From Pseudopyrenochaeta lycopersici (Eukaryota > Ascomycota > Dothideomycetes > Pleosporales > Pseudopyrenochaetaceae), in the NCBI GenBank assembly GCA_003313425.1, contig NHZP01000006.1:1550001-1614000 (forward strand): 64,000 nt of DNA. The letters run 5' to 3'. Of the stretch, positions 32,635 through 44,619 are shown in pieces (within the stretch, counting starts at the first letter, position 1; each line of letters opens with the position of its first letter). Under the pieces are notes generated by a model. It saw only the letters and a list, made by a program, of their open reading frames with translations. It was not told the origin of the DNA and made no database searches. Position numbers and translations under genes: made by a program.

Positions 32635-34372
32635 ATGTCAGAGAAACACTTGGAAGCTACCAGCGCGCCTTTTGGCCAGCATAGTCTCGATCATGTCGGG
32701 GAGCACAGGCATTCGATGAGCCGCAGGAAGAACTCCGCCGTTGAACCGGAGCTTCTGGCTGGCGAAATCTTCGACGAGCGGTTTGAGAGTACGCATAGAG
32801 GTCTGAAATCGCGGTATGTTTGGTAAAAACACAATCGATGAATGATAACTAATCAGTCTCCAAAGCCATGCTCAGATGATTGCTCTGGGAGGCACGATTG
32901 GAACAGGTCTCTTCGTCGGTTCAGGTCAGACACTTGCCCGCGGTGGCCCAGCCTTCATCTTCGCCGCCTTTTGCACAATGTCATTCCTGGTCTTCTGCAT
33001 AGTCGCAGGCATTATCGAAGTTGCCGCATACCTTCCCACTCCTGGATCATCTATGAACCTCTTCGGTTACCGCTACGTCTCCCGCTCAATGGGCTTCGCG
33101 CTCGGCTGGCTGTACTTTTATTCTCTTGGTATCTTGGTGCCCTACGAGATCACAGCTGCCGGGCTGGTCATCGAGTACTGGGAACCGCCTGTGCACATTG
33201 CCGTCTGGATTACAATTATGATTATTGTTATCGTGGGCTTGAACTGTTTCCCCGTAAGATTTTACGGCGAGACAGAATTCTGGTTTGCGGGAACCAAGGT
33301 CGTCATGATCCTCGGACTGTTGTTTCTCTCGTTCATCCTCTTTTGGGGTGGCGGGCCCAGCCACGATCGCCTTGGATTTAGGTACTGGAAGAAACCAGGA
33401 GCAGTGAATACCTATCTCGAAGAAGGTGACACTGGCCGATTTCTTGCTTTACTCTCCACACTGGTCTTGTCTGCTTTCCCGTTCGCATTTGCCCCGGAAT
33501 TGCTTGTTGCGACTGGTGGCGAGATGGTGAGCCCCCGGAGGAACCTTCCGACCGCCGCACGTCGCTACATCTACCGTCTTGTTGTCTTTTACATCTGCGG
33601 TGTCCTTGCTATTGGCGTCATTTGCCCCTCGGACAACGAAATCATCACCAGCGGAGGACACGGCGCAGGTGCCTCTCCCTTCGTTGCGGGTATCAAACTT
33701 GCCGGCATTCCTGTTCTCGACTCAATTATCAATGCTGGCATTATCATTAGCGCCTGGTCATCTGGAAACTCTTTCCTCTTCCTCTCTTCTCGCTCGCTGT
33801 ATGCCCTGGCGCTATCCGGTAATGCGCCAAAGGTCTTCAAATCCTGCACCAAGTCGGGTGTTCCATACTGGGCTGTCACTGCCTCGTCACTCTTCTGCGC
33901 ACTTGCATATCTCAATGTAGGATCCAACACTGCTGTTGTGTTCAACTGGTTCGTCAACCTGACCAACACCTCCGGTTTCATCTCCTGGATCTGCTGCGGT
34001 ATCATTTACCTCCGCTTCCGCAAGGCATGCGAAGCGCAGAATGTCACTGACCTGCCCTACAAATCCCCCGTGGGAAGATGGGGCGCATACCTGATTATAA
34101 TTAGCTTCACCTTCCTGTGTCTCGTCAACGGTTTCGACGTCTTCTGGCCGGAAAAGTGGGACGTGAGCAGCTTCTTCACAGCATACGTAGGCATTCCCAT
34201 GTTTCTATTGTTCTATGTAGGTCATAGAATTTGGGCGTGGAGTGATACGTGGGCATATGACCCAATGGAAGTAGATCTACAAACCGGAATGGAACAGGTG
34301 CTTGCGGAAGAGGTACCTCAACCGACGATCAAGGGACCGTGGTGGAAGAAGATTTCGCTTATTTGGCAGTAA
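32635..34372 (+). CDS. Amino-acid permease (YAT/AAT family), 2 exons
   Basis: Model: join(32635..32813, 32857..34372), 564 aa. The 43-bp intron (GTATGT, branch ACTAAT, CAG) completes an Arg codon and joins HRGLKSR to LQSHAQMIALGGTIGTG. That segment is the hallmark of fungal amino-acid permeases: GGTIGTGLFVGSG on TM1 with a basic lead-in. About 12 hydrophobic helices follow, ending near WEKWDVSSFFTAYVGIPMFLLFYVGHRIW. The N-terminal 75 residues and the C-terminal tail are hydrophilic and cytosolic. Proton-coupled uptake of amino acids at the plasma membrane is expected; specificity cannot be read from sequence. A GATA cluster upstream fits nitrogen regulation. Confidence 0.92.
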
Positions 34373-35138
34373 ATAAACGCAGCGGGAGATGTTGTTTTAA
34401 GCAAATATATGCGCGACACATCTTTTGCAAAATGCACATACAACTTCCTAAACAACTTCCTTGTATGGAATGTGGACTTGCAAAATCCCAAAGGCTGGCT
34501 GTCAATCGTGTCTCTGGTGAATGAGGGCCGGAAAAACTTCTCTTTCACTCTCACATCTACCCAAGCATATTATTTCGCACATCTGGTTATCTTGTCACGT
34601 TAGAGGCAATCATAAGCTTCATATCGACTTCTATATAGGAGTGCAGGTTGATTATTGGTCTACTTCGACAGTAGGGCCACTGATGAGCTGGCTTGTTCCC
34701 TTTAGTGACCCTCTAGACTCCCATGTGCTCATTTCACTCTTCTAAGGCTCCCAATGGGTGTTTTAATCTCTTTGGTGGACTTTTCATTTTGGTTTCTAGA
34801 CGCGGTTAACCTAACCTATTACTGCTTCCGACTGTGATTTCAATCAATTTGAGGTGATTATTTACCGCCTTCGCAAAACTATGTAGGCGAATGTAAGCTT
34901 TGTCCACGAGAGTTTGGCAAGACATCGGAAGCGTTCTACAGAGCAGGTACAAGGTTACCCCACATAATTCATATTTACATGTTTGCTTCTACTATATTTG
35001 TACATAGCGCATTAAAAGTAAATATTTATCTTTCAGTAATACTATTGAATGATAAATCTAACCTCTAACCCTTGAATCAAGAATACAAGATGTATAACAT
35101 TTCAGGACAACCGAGAATATCCTGGATGTTTGTAATGA
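34373..35138. other. Convergent intergenic region
   Basis: This lies between the 3' ends of the permease and the leftward regulator gene. It is AT-rich to the right and no gene is seen. Confidence 0.45.
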
Positions 35139-36468
35139 TCATGACAGAGCACGTAAATTATTTGACGCCACAGTTACCGAAAATTGCTGGGGGATATGAT
35201 GAAGACCCTCCAAACTTAATGAATATCCGCAAGCTGCCGCAGGTCGCTCCAATAAAATGCGATCCTCGCCCCAAAGCCTCCGATCCAGAATACGACAAAT
35301 CATCCAGCACTCTTTGCTTGTCCTTCTTGTGATCCACGAATTGATGCACGAGCACATGAGTGCCAGCCAATGCGCGAATAGTATCAGCGCCTTCGAGTCC
35401 TCTTTCTCAAGAAGTCTAACGAAATTTTGGTCGATGCCGCCAATCGCGTTCCTGTACATTCGAAGATAGTAGATGGCGGGTTTGCGAACTACCAACGGTG
35501 CGAGTTGCGTGTAAAAGTCCAAGTATGGGTTATCACTGGCAGTCGAATCCGAAGTGATACCACAGAATCTGGCAAGTCGAGCATCAAGATCATTCTGCGG
35601 CGGTTCGGTAATGGCGAACGTTTCAGTGGCTATGAACATTGGCATCCAGATACTTTCACAGTGAAATGGTTTCGTTTCGATGAGTAAGTCTTTAAGACCG
35701 GTTTGGATGCGAAGCCACTGCCAACTTGGCCTGGAATTTTCTACGTCAACTTCCTCGTCTAGCCAATCGGCGTAGCAGAATGCGAGGCAGTTTAGCAGCA
35801 TCGCGCTGGTCAGGACGGAATCCATGTCCTTGGCGTCCTTCATGTGGCCGACCGCTTGACGCAAACCCTGGCTTGCGAGTTGCGTATGATAGGCTTCAGG
35901 GACTCTGTACGCCCGACCGTCAGAGACGGTGTGTTGTAACTGGCATGCTGAGAGTGCCAACATTGCGTGCATGAGAAAGGGCACTTCTTTAGCAATGTCG
36001 ACAACTTCGATCGTGAAAGTGTGACTGTATTCTGGACCCGCCACAGAGACCCCAACATTGTGAATGAAGTGGTCTAAAAGCAAAAGGTCACTAGCGGTAT
36101 GGTGAACCTGGGGCAATGCCGTCAGGACGGGTGGAGAGCGGGCTACTGGCCACAATGGCGTTGGGATAGAGGGCGTATTCGCTTCCATATGACTTGACCG
36201 CTGTACTGTTCGTTTGGTACGGACATAATTACAGTCCATATTTTTTGCTAAACATCTAGAACAGCTTGGTTTAGCTTCATCACACTGCAGATTAGTCAGT
36301 CTCACTCCTGGTCATCGAAATTACTTCGTCCGATCGGATTACCTTCTTACGCCGCTGCCTGCACCCGTTACAGCCACCTCTCGATTTGTTATGCGCCTTT
36401 CGACTGTGCACTACCAGGTGATGCCTGTGGTCATCTAAACTTGGCGTTGATGGAGGCAGCCGCGGCAT
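35139..36468 (-). CDS. Zn(II)2Cys6 transcription factor, sterol-uptake-control-like, 2 exons
   Basis: Model: complement(join(35139..36284, 36343..36468)), 423 aa. The 58-bp intron (GTAATC, branch CTGACTAAT, CTGCAG) sits inside the zinc cluster. Splicing joins GCNGCRQRRKK to CDEAKPSCSRCLAKNMDCNY and completes the six cysteines in CX2CX6CX6CX2CX6C spacing. The remaining 360 residues are helical (for example LLLLDHFIHNV and HAMLALSACQLQH), resembling the Fungal_trans_2 region of UPC2-like regulators. Start at ATG 36468 is chosen just before the cluster; in-frame ATGs at 36507 and 36663 are alternatives. It is divergently paired with a secreted carboxylesterase 450 bp away, a common arrangement for a local regulator. 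Confidence 0.82.
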
Positions 36469-36920
36469 GTTTGGCTTTACGCGAAATGCATGTTGACCGT
36501 TGTTCATGACTCTAAGAACCCGAAAATGGTAGGTAGCGTATTCGGCAGAATGAGAAACTATTCTGAGGGGCCCAGCTGGAAGCAGAGGTCCCTTTACATC
36601 TAAGCTCGAGTGAGGCTGTGCTCTCTTGTTTTGGGAGGTGTGCCAAGGGCGTACTCGCTTCACGACAGCAAATGTGTGGAAAACTCTCCGATTGGATTCT
36701 CATGAGTCCGGTCAGCCTCGTATCCTAGCTTCGCAGCCGATCAGAGTAGCATGCTCACTGGACAGGGTATTCGCGTTTTTCGTGTTCAGCACACGCATTC
36801 GAAAAGTCGGATTGACATGCGCCTGATTTTGCCTCGTCATGGAGTTCTTTTGCTGTATAAAAGACATATAGATGCCATAGGATTAAAATTGCGTTATGCG
36901 CTTGAACTCTGACAGTGACT
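36469..36920. promoter_or_regulatory. Shared divergent promoter region (regulator / esterase)
   Basis: 452 bp separate the two start codons. A TATAAAAG box at 36856-36863 lies 65 bp before the esterase ATG. The regulator side has no clear TATA box, and its start is uncertain by up to 195 bp. Confidence 0.5.
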
Positions 36921-38697
36921 ATGGCGAAGCGATACCTCATTACGCTTGTTATTAGCCTTATCAGTAGTAAGATCTCTCTCGCGAGTCTTTGCATTGATCT
37001 CCAGGAAGATATTGTTGACCTCGGATACGCCAAGCATGCCCCAACTTGGATCAACACCACTTCTGCTGGCACTCAGCTTCTGAACTACAACAACATTCGC
37101 TATGCTGAGCCCCCTACCGGCTCGAAGCGTTTCCGTAAACCTGTCACACCTCCGCCATATGAGCAAGGCGTCCAAGTGGGCAATCGCAGCTCATGGGAAA
37201 CCGACTGCATCTCTTCAGCCACACCTGGCGTGCCGTTTCCGCTCCTAGACGGGAACACTTGGGGATCTGAAGATTGCTTATTCTTGAACGTCATAGTACC
37301 AAAGGGTGCCAAAGAGGGAGATAAGTTGCCTGTTTTACATTGGGTGGTCGGTTCAGCATTTGCTTTTGGGGGTAAAGACTGGACTGGCTTTAATATCAAT
37401 ACGTATGGGTTGTTCAATCGTCCGCTTAATCTGTCAGACCAATTTATTATTGTAACACATAACTACAGGTGAGTATCATTGCCTGGTACTGTTGCAGTGC
37501 TGATTGGAACAGACTGGGTATTTCAGGCTGGCTGCCAAAACTTGATAACGACATGAATGGCAACGTTGGTGTCTGGGACTCATTGGCTGCGATTGAATGG
37601 ACTAAGAAGTACATTGCCAAGTTTGGTGGAGATCAAGACAGGATCACTGTGATCGGCCAGAGTGCGGGCGCAGCGAGCATCACCTGGCTGTTGCTGGCTC
37701 AAGAGGGTAATTTAGTACTTCCATTTGATCATGCCATAATATCTTCACCAGCTTTAGCACCGCGACGGACTCTTGAGCGCTCTCGCCCAGTCTTCGATCA
37801 GATCCTTAACGCGACCGGATGCGATACTATTACATGCATGCGCAGTATCCCGGAATGGAAACTGCGTGAAGCAAACGAATATATGTTCAGTCTATACCCA
37901 GATGGAGGTGGAGGTGCGCTGGGTCCTGGCGTTGGCTTCACGCCATTGGTAGACGGTGAGTTATTGTCTGAACTTCCGGCGACTGCCTTTTCAGAAGGGA
38001 AGTTCAACAAAGGCATCAAGAGCTTGATCGTTGGCAACACTGCAGATGAGGTGAAGCTTTCAAAATGATGTATGGCCAGTATTCTGACTGCTCAATAGGG
38101 ACTGGGTACAGCGTCCGAACGTGACATGCCCGCACGATTCACGGCAATCGTCCGAGCTAATATTCCTAATGTTAGAAACGAGAGTGTCACCAGATTGCAA
38201 TCAATGTACCAGTACCCCCCGGAGCTACCAGAGAAACTGGCTCGCGATTACACGACAGATATCATATTCGGATGCTCAGCATCCAATATCGCAAATGCTT
38301 ATGGAATGAAAGCTCGAAGATACCTCTTCTCCATTCCTCCAGCATACCACGGTGCGGAGATTGCCTGTAAGCTTGCAACCCCATTGATTAGCAAGTACTT
38401 GACAATCAAATTGCAGATTTCTTTTTCAACGACAATAACACTACGCCAGTTATCAGTCTCAAAGCCGCTGTTGCAGCACAAAGCTACCTGTTGCAATACA
38501 TGTTCCGTGAAAACTTGCCATTCAGTTCAGCTGCGCCATATGCAGGGGCACTGGATAGATGGCCCACTTATGGCACGAAGCGGAAGGTGGCCAATATTAC
38601 GGTAGCGGGATTCGAGTTTGACATAGAGGATGAAGTAACGGCAGCAAGATGCGAGTATATCAATGAATTACTTATGAATCCGGAGAATGGGGTATGA
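36921..38697 (+). CDS. Secreted type-B carboxylesterase, 4 exons
   Basis: Model: join(36921..37468, 37513..38050, 38099..38366, 38417..38697), 544 aa. The introns are 44, 48 and 50 bp (GTGAGT, GTGAAG and GTAAGC donors), and all three splices restore the frame. The N-terminus MAKRYLITLVISLISSKISLAS is a signal peptide. Family blocks are present: NIRYAEPPTGSKRF, EDCLFLNV, the nucleophile elbow IGQSAGAAS (Ser about 233; most relatives have GESAG), an acidic residue in GNTADE, and a candidate catalytic His in AYHGAEIAYF. The oxyanion-hole region reads LHWVVGSAFAFGG, not the usual HGGGF, so activity may be altered. It probably hydrolyses esters outside the cell. The start context follows a TATA box. 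Confidence 0.85.
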
Positions 38698-40552
38698 AGT
38701 ATCCGATGATAGGGGAACAGCAATGGACAAGAGCTTCTGTAGTGGGCTTAAGTTGTCAAAGTAAAGATAGTAGTATATAAGCGTCATGTCTAAAGCACTG
38801 ATGAGACCTTGCACAGTGTAATGGAACATTCGCTGGAAAGCGCGATAGACTCGAATGTTTTTGTTTGGTGGATTGAGACTTCGCAAGGTTCGAAGCGTAA
38901 ATGAAGTCTCCTGCCCCTACTACTACCGCTGTCGACTCCTACGGAAGACCATTTTCCGCTGCACTCTTGGCACGGTGTTCTGTCGTGAACGTACCAATGC
39001 TGTGAGCTCGGAAGAACGGGGTAAGTCGCAGATGATACATTTGTGCGAACGAGAATTTGTCATACTACTTTCGAAATGAGCAAGATTCCTACGATCCTAT
39101 CCAGATGGACGCGATGAGATATTCCGTAAACTGCTCCAGTAGATGTTTGGGTAATATATTGTCCGGATATCCATATTTTCCGACCTGGGAATGGAAATCC
39201 GGACCAACCACAGTCCTGCGGTTCCGGCACCTTATTGGCGATTACTCAATCCGCTCGAACTTCAATGTCGACCTTCCGTTTTTGAGATGTGAAAACAACC
39301 CAAAACTACGGTTCGGGTGCATAGATCCTGAAATCACTACGCATTCTAAAATACCTAGACCTATTGTTGTTGTTTTTGGCGTCTTTCCAGGCGCTATTCA
39401 CGACTAGACTCTTTGCTGATAGACACCCCAGGCGAATTGAAGTGCCACAACAATATCTGTAAGCAAGACGGGGCACAAGGAAGGGATATCTTTTGTGAAA
39501 TCCGCCTCAAATTGGGAGATCTGTGCACGTGTCGGTCAGGATGTTAATTATGTAGTTTTAATTGTGATGAAACGGAGAACGGCTTAACGCGCTCAACGGC
39601 GAGCAGGTAAACCCAAACCTTGCCAAGATCATCAAAGATAAAACGCAAACTTTGTAACTAGCGTGACCGTTCCTGATGCTCCGCACATCTGATTTCCGCG
39701 ATGTAAGTGCCGAAATCCTGAAACTCCATAGGAGATTAAAGACTCATTTCGCATAGACCATACTTCCCTGAATCAGAACCAAGGACGATGTTGAAGAGAC
39801 GTGTAAAGATTGCCCTCTAACATCGGCGACTAGCTTGTCCCCGTAATCAAAGACAAGCACAGCATTCCCAATAGGAAACACCTAAGCAGACCCAAGAGTT
39901 AAACGGTTGGAAGCGCGAACATATTAGCAAGGTACAGCATATTAGCGCAGTAGCTAGTGAGAAAATAGTCGCGTTAAAGAGCCGAAGGCGTTCATGCCAA
40001 GAAAGCTATAGCATCTCCAAAACACACACCAGCGTCTTCATTCTCGTTAGCGGGACGGCCCTGATTGGCTGGGTAGCAAGTGTAACTCGAAACACCGAGT
40101 ACCCCGCCGTATGACAGATGTCAACTTGCGGGACCCACCAATCCCCAAAACAGTAAATGCCCGCCCTTAGAAGAGCGTAATGGACAAAGCGAAGGCGCAG
40201 TATGGTGGGATTTTATTTTGCTTCCCTTCGGCCTCTAGAGTATCCGAAGACGAAAAAGTTACAGATCCAGAAGGTGACGTATACGGCCAAGCTTCGGCCA
40301 ATAATCTCATTCACGGTCCTTCTTACTTGGGCACCGAGATGCACCGACATCAGATGGATATTCCGTTGTCTCACAGAAACAGTAGAGGCGCAGTTTGTCT
40401 TGGGACGTGATGATAGATGGCCCAGAGTTGGTTTTTAATTTCAACGTCCATTTAGATTCCCTGGCAAAAAAAGTCATAAAGGCATTCAGTATTCCTCATG
40501 AAGTTGTCTATTCAGAATCAACTGGATCTCAATCATTCATTCATTCATTACA
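38698..40552. other. Intergenic, no gene seen
   Basis: About 1.85 kb. The longest frame (39057-39407, 116 codons) has no signal peptide, domain or coding rhythm. The right end carries a short CATT repeat just before the next start codon. Confidence 0.45.
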
Positions 40553-42067
40553 ATGGCACCACGACGGTCTTTCAAACAGCAGATTGTTTCTTTTCTTTTC
40601 CTCCTTGCTCCAGCGGTTGTGCTTGGTCAGAGCCAGGCAACAGACGCACTTCATACATGTCTGGAGCAGAAAGGGGTACAGGTTACCATCAGTACAGATA
40701 GCGCCTGGACCAATGATACAACAGCATTCCAATTCAGGGTTCCTCGAGCGCCTGCCGCTGTGACATTCCCACGGAACCGGGACGAAGTGGCTATAGCCTT
40801 AGCTTGTGCCCGCAGCAGCTCTGTTAAAGTCTCGGTCGTTGGCCGAGCACACTCTTTCCAGGGCTATGCATTCGGTAATCCTGGTAACCTCGTGATCGAC
40901 ATGGGCGCCTTCACCGAATTGAGCTTCGACGCAGCTACCAAGGAGATGAAGTTTGGTGGAGGAGCCAACGTTGGGCCGGCGGCCAAGTTCCTCTGGGACA
41001 CTCACGGCCGTCAATTTTCTCACGTGCGATTCGCCCACGTTGGTTTGGCAGGTAGTACAATGGGCGGCGGGTACGGGACCACCAGCAGACTCATTGGAAC
41101 TCCTGTCGACAACCTCGCATCTGTAGAGCTCATGCTTGCTAATGGGTCAGTCGTCACAGCGGGCCGTGGATCAGACCTTCTATGGGCTGCTCAGGGCGCT
41201 GGACCTAGCTTTGGTGTCGTGCTCTCCGCGAAGATCCGAACGCATCCAGTCACCTATCCTCAGGTTGTGAACTATACGCTCGCACTTGGCGCAGTCAGCG
41301 TTGATACTGCGTCTGCTGCACTCGTCGCTATCCAAAAATTTGCCATCAGCGGCCAAGCCCCAGACGAACTTTCACTCCGCTTCACTTTGCCAACCCTTGA
41401 AGCGGCAGGATTCTTCTATGGAGATCCAGCTAAATTTGACCAAATCATGGCACCCCTCATGACATCACTGTCATCTGTTGCTCCTACTGCTCGGCTCGCC
41501 AAGACCACTCTCCCATTCTGGGACTCGGAGATAGTAGCTGCTGGTGCTGGCATGAACTCTCCCACCGGCGGCACGCTTGGCGGCCGCGCGTCTCTTGTGC
41601 AGTCTTGGGTCACTACAAGTGACAACCTTCTCACATTGAACCAAGTAAAGACACTCCTCCAAGGCTACCAGTCACTTAACCGTACCGGCTTCTCTGGTAT
41701 TGGCTTCATGGACTTATGGGGTGGCTTCAGTCGCAATGTCGCTGACAAAGATACGAGCTTTGCACACGGCAAGAACCTGTGGCTTATCCGCGTTGATGGA
41801 GTCGCGACTTCAGGTGTCTGGCCCAGCGACGGTGTGAGTTACATGCATAACCTCATGAAGCCTTTCGGAGATGCGTTGAAGCAGACCGCTCCTCTCAGAA
41901 GCTTCGTCAACTACGTGGACTCGGAACTCAGCGTCAAGGACTGGAGTCAGAGACTGTATGGGGCCAATTTTGCCAGGCTTCAGGGAATTAAGGCGAGGGT
42001 GGACCCGAGTGGCGTCTTCTCTGGCTATGGGCTTGCGATTCCTGCTGCTCGTCGGCGACGCAACTGA
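40553..42067 (+). CDS. Secreted FAD-linked oxidase (BBE/glucooligosaccharide-oxidase-like)
   Basis: Single exon, 504 aa, with ATG 40553 after a run of CATT repeats. A signal peptide (about residues 1-25, ending AVVLGQ) leads into a PCMH-type FAD domain: FPRNRDEVAIAL, then VVGRAHSFQGYAFG with His100 at the place of the 8-alpha-histidyl FAD link, then LVIDMGAF and FGGGANVGPAAK. The substrate domain and a C-terminal berberine-bridge-like block (DWSQRLYGANFARLQGIKARVDPSGVF) complete the fold. Relatives with two covalent links have a Cys near HGTCP; here that region reads RFAHVGLAGSTMGGGYG, with no Cys, so only the His link is expected. The substrate (sugar, alcohol or secondary metabolite) is unknown. 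Confidence 0.9.
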   Translation: MAPRRSFKQQIVSFLFLLAPAVVLGQSQATDALHTCLEQKGVQVTISTDSAWTNDTTAFQFRVPRAPAAVTFPRNRDEVAIALACARSSSVKVSVVGRAHSFQGYAFGNPGNLVIDMGAFTELSFDAATKEMKFGGGANVGPAAKFLWDTHGRQFSHVRFAHVGLAGSTMGGGYGTTSRLIGTPVDNLASVELMLANGSVVTAGRGSDLLWAAQGAGPSFGVVLSAKIRTHPVTYPQVVNYTLALGAVSVDTASAALVAIQKFAISGQAPDELSLRFTLPTLEAAGFFYGDPAKFDQIMAPLMTSLSSVAPTARLAKTTLPFWDSEIVAAGAGMNSPTGGTLGGRASLVQSWVTTSDNLLTLNQVKTLLQGYQSLNRTGFSGIGFMDLWGGFSRNVADKDTSFAHGKNLWLIRVDGVATSGVWPSDGVSYMHNLMKPFGDALKQTAPLRSFVNYVDSELSVKDWSQRLYGANFARLQGIKARVDPSGVFSGYGLAIPAARRRRN

Positions 42068-42492
42068 GAATAGCTCTTCACTTAGTTCTGTACAGTTATA
42101 TTTGTGATCAAATTGCTGATGTATGAGGCGACTACTCTGAAGTTTTGTAGTATGAGGTGTTAGTTCTTTCATAGAGTTAGCCAAAATGGTCAAGTTTTGT
42201 TTTCACCTGTTATCATCGCGCACGTGAAGTTCGAAACCAAAACGGCTCGAATGCAGGTATATCCCTGGAGACCATAACCAACTTGAATTCTTCTAAGCAG
42301 AGAACCCTTTGTGCTTCCTACCCTGGCCCGTGCCCTTCTCCATCAAGAATGCAGAATGTCTGTTACCGTTTCATGCTGGCCGCGCTCCCTTGTATCGAAA
42401 CGCAGATTTCGGCAAGCGATCAGTTGACACTTTGTTTCAACATGGGTTGCGCCGAGCTCCTTGTGAAATTACTTTTATGCTAAATCCATTCC
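42068..42492. other. Convergent intergenic region
   Basis: This lies between the 3' ends of the oxidase and the leftward phosphate transporter. No gene seen. Confidence 0.45.
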
Positions 42493-44619
42493 TCATTCAT
42501 CTTCATCCTCCCTTCTCCGTTGCCGGTTCAGTTCATCTATGACCTTCTTACCACAAGCCAATACCTCCAACGTCCGGCTTTTGTTGTCGTGATCTCTTGT
42601 TTCTGGGACTAGGAAATATGTCGTCACTGCCCCAGCGACCATGAACGCACTCATAACTTGCAGGACGTGACCGAAGTTTTTGCGTTCCCAGTCGAATTGC
42701 TGGTCCGCATTGTCGGACTTGAAAGCGTAAGCGAGGAAGATCTGGACAATCCAAGAACCAAGCTTCCCAGATGCAGCGGCGATACCATGACATGTGCACC
42801 GGTAGCGAGTCGGAAAGATCTCGGCTGGGATGATGAACGTGGTGACATTCGGTCCGAGATTGAACGCAATGTGGCTCAGCACATATAGCACGATGAGGCC
42901 GGAGCGACTTGTGTCCAGTAGCTTTGTCCAAGCACTGCCTGTTACAATAAACAGCACGAACAACATCAGGAACCCCCAAAACTGGATCACCTTTGGCGAT
43001 ACATGCTTGACGATCTTGATCATCAATAAACCTCCAATCGTCGTACCGATTGATACCATGACGAGAGTGTGCAAACTGTTGTCGCGGAGCGTTTCAAAAA
43101 CAGATGGTCGATTAGTCGGATCCGGACTCTCCCAAATATGGCTCACGATTTGAGGCGAAGATAATCCTAAGCCGTAGACTAAAGCAAGGTTAGTTGAGAT
43201 CTCACAAGATGGTGAGTACTACAAACAGGCAAAATCCAGAAATAACCACGCCAGCGACGTCCCAACAAGGTACTGCCAGTTGCCTTCTACTATGAAAAAT
43301 TCTTTCGCATCCGCCCATGAGGCCAGAGGGGGTACGAAGCTGGGGTCACCTGGGGGATATTGAGGCATCGGCGCTGCAGCAGAACGAACATGTACGTCAC
43401 TAGGTCTTCGCTCTGACTCGCTGTCGCTATCGATCACCTCATCCGGCGCAATCTCAGAACAGTTGGACGAACGCCTCGACGGAATACCATGGGTTTCTGG
43501 TGTTGCAGGAACATGTAGCATCTCAACGTTGCCATGTTCAGGAGTCAGCTCCTGCGCACCAAAGTAATTTGCCGTGTCCTCGAGAGTTGATTGTGTGTTT
43601 TGAAGGATATCAAGCGTGTATCGCGGAGATTCTGGAATTGTAAAACGGAAAGCAAGGGCGATGACTGCAGGCACAATGCCAATGCCAACAACGAGTCTCC
43701 AGAGACGGTCGATAGCGCGGAAACACTCCAAGTCATCTGGAAGGCAGCGTTCGGCGTGCTTTTCGATCCACGGCTTATATGCTTCAACTGCAGCAAGAGA
43801 GAGTACGTTTGCAAGCAACTGGCCCATTGGCTGAGCAAAGAAGACCCAACTCAGCATGCGCGCGCGGTACTTGCGGGGAGCAAACTCCGCCGTGATGACC
43901 TTGTGGAGCAGTCAGCGTGAACCCGAACGAAGTAACATCAAAGAAAGACACCTACAGCGCTAAGAGGGTAATCAGCACCGATGCCAATTCCTTCAGAGGT
44001 TAGTCTAGTGGTATCGAAAAGGCATCGCAGTCGTACATACCCATAATGGCCCTCCAAGTAATTAACCATCCACCTATAGCCATACTATTGTTCTCGCCGT
44101 TGGAGCTCATCAACAAGAGCATGGTGCCGACAATAATAATAACAAGCTCTAGTCCATACATCTTTCGACGACCCAAAACGTCTGCGGCAAAGCCGAAGCC
44201 AATCTGGCCGACCATAGTCCCTGCTAGTGTCGAGCACATCATGGCAGTCTTGATTGATGAAGGTACCGAAGGAACGCCGTCGGGTCGGTTATTAGGCCAG
44301 TATACATAACCTAGCATAGGTGTGACTACATTCAAGGCGAAGAGGCCGAAAGAGTCTGTTAGAAACCCGATGCCAGCTACAATGACGACCCAGATCTGGA
44401 AGGGAGCTTGATCGATTGTTTGAAGAGTCCATCGTCGACGTCGTGTTTCCTTTGTCACACATTAGTCGTTTTCTTCAGAGTGTAGTGACGCAGAGACTGT
44501 CTGTGTTCACAATAGATCAAAGAGGCCCATACCGGAATACCACTTCCGCCCGCTGTGAGATCCTCAACACCAAACTGATGGCCTTTGATTGGCCGCACTA
44601 CCCAGTTCCGGAGCCCCAT
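42493..44619 (-). CDS. PHO84-like inorganic phosphate:H+ symporter (MFS), 5 exons
   Basis: Model: complement(join(42493..43178, 43227..43899, 43956..43990, 44041..44449, 44533..44619)), 629 aa. The introns are 48, 56, 50 and 83 bp. Exon 3 is a 35-nt microexon coding IGIGADYPLSA; without it the highly conserved family segment G-IGIGADYPLSAVITAEFA would be lost. Exon 1 supplies MGLRNWVVRP...GGSGIP, because the long frame at 44458 has only a GTG preceded by an in-frame stop. Further MFS/PHS marks are GFLTDSFGLFALN, FAADVLGRRKMYG, LDFAFYGLGLS and PAEIFPTRYRCTCHGIAAASGKLGS. A Ser/acid-rich loop of about 100 residues between TM6 and TM7 may be regulated. It acts at the plasma membrane. Confidence 0.9.

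Noticed and set aside
39057..39407. 116-codon frame downstream of the esterase
   Set aside because: No recognisable motif, a poor start context and no splice partners.
32635..42067. Biosynthetic gene cluster (permease, Zn2Cys6 regulator, esterase, FAD oxidase)
   Set aside because: There is no backbone enzyme (PKS, NRPS, terpene synthase) or other tailoring gene, and gaps between genes are large. The adjacency is suggestive only for the regulator and esterase pair.
44041..44458. GTG at 44458 as the start of the phosphate transporter
   Set aside because: It is preceded by an in-frame stop, and an upstream exon (44533-44619) with ATG and a GTATGG donor restores a typical N-terminus.
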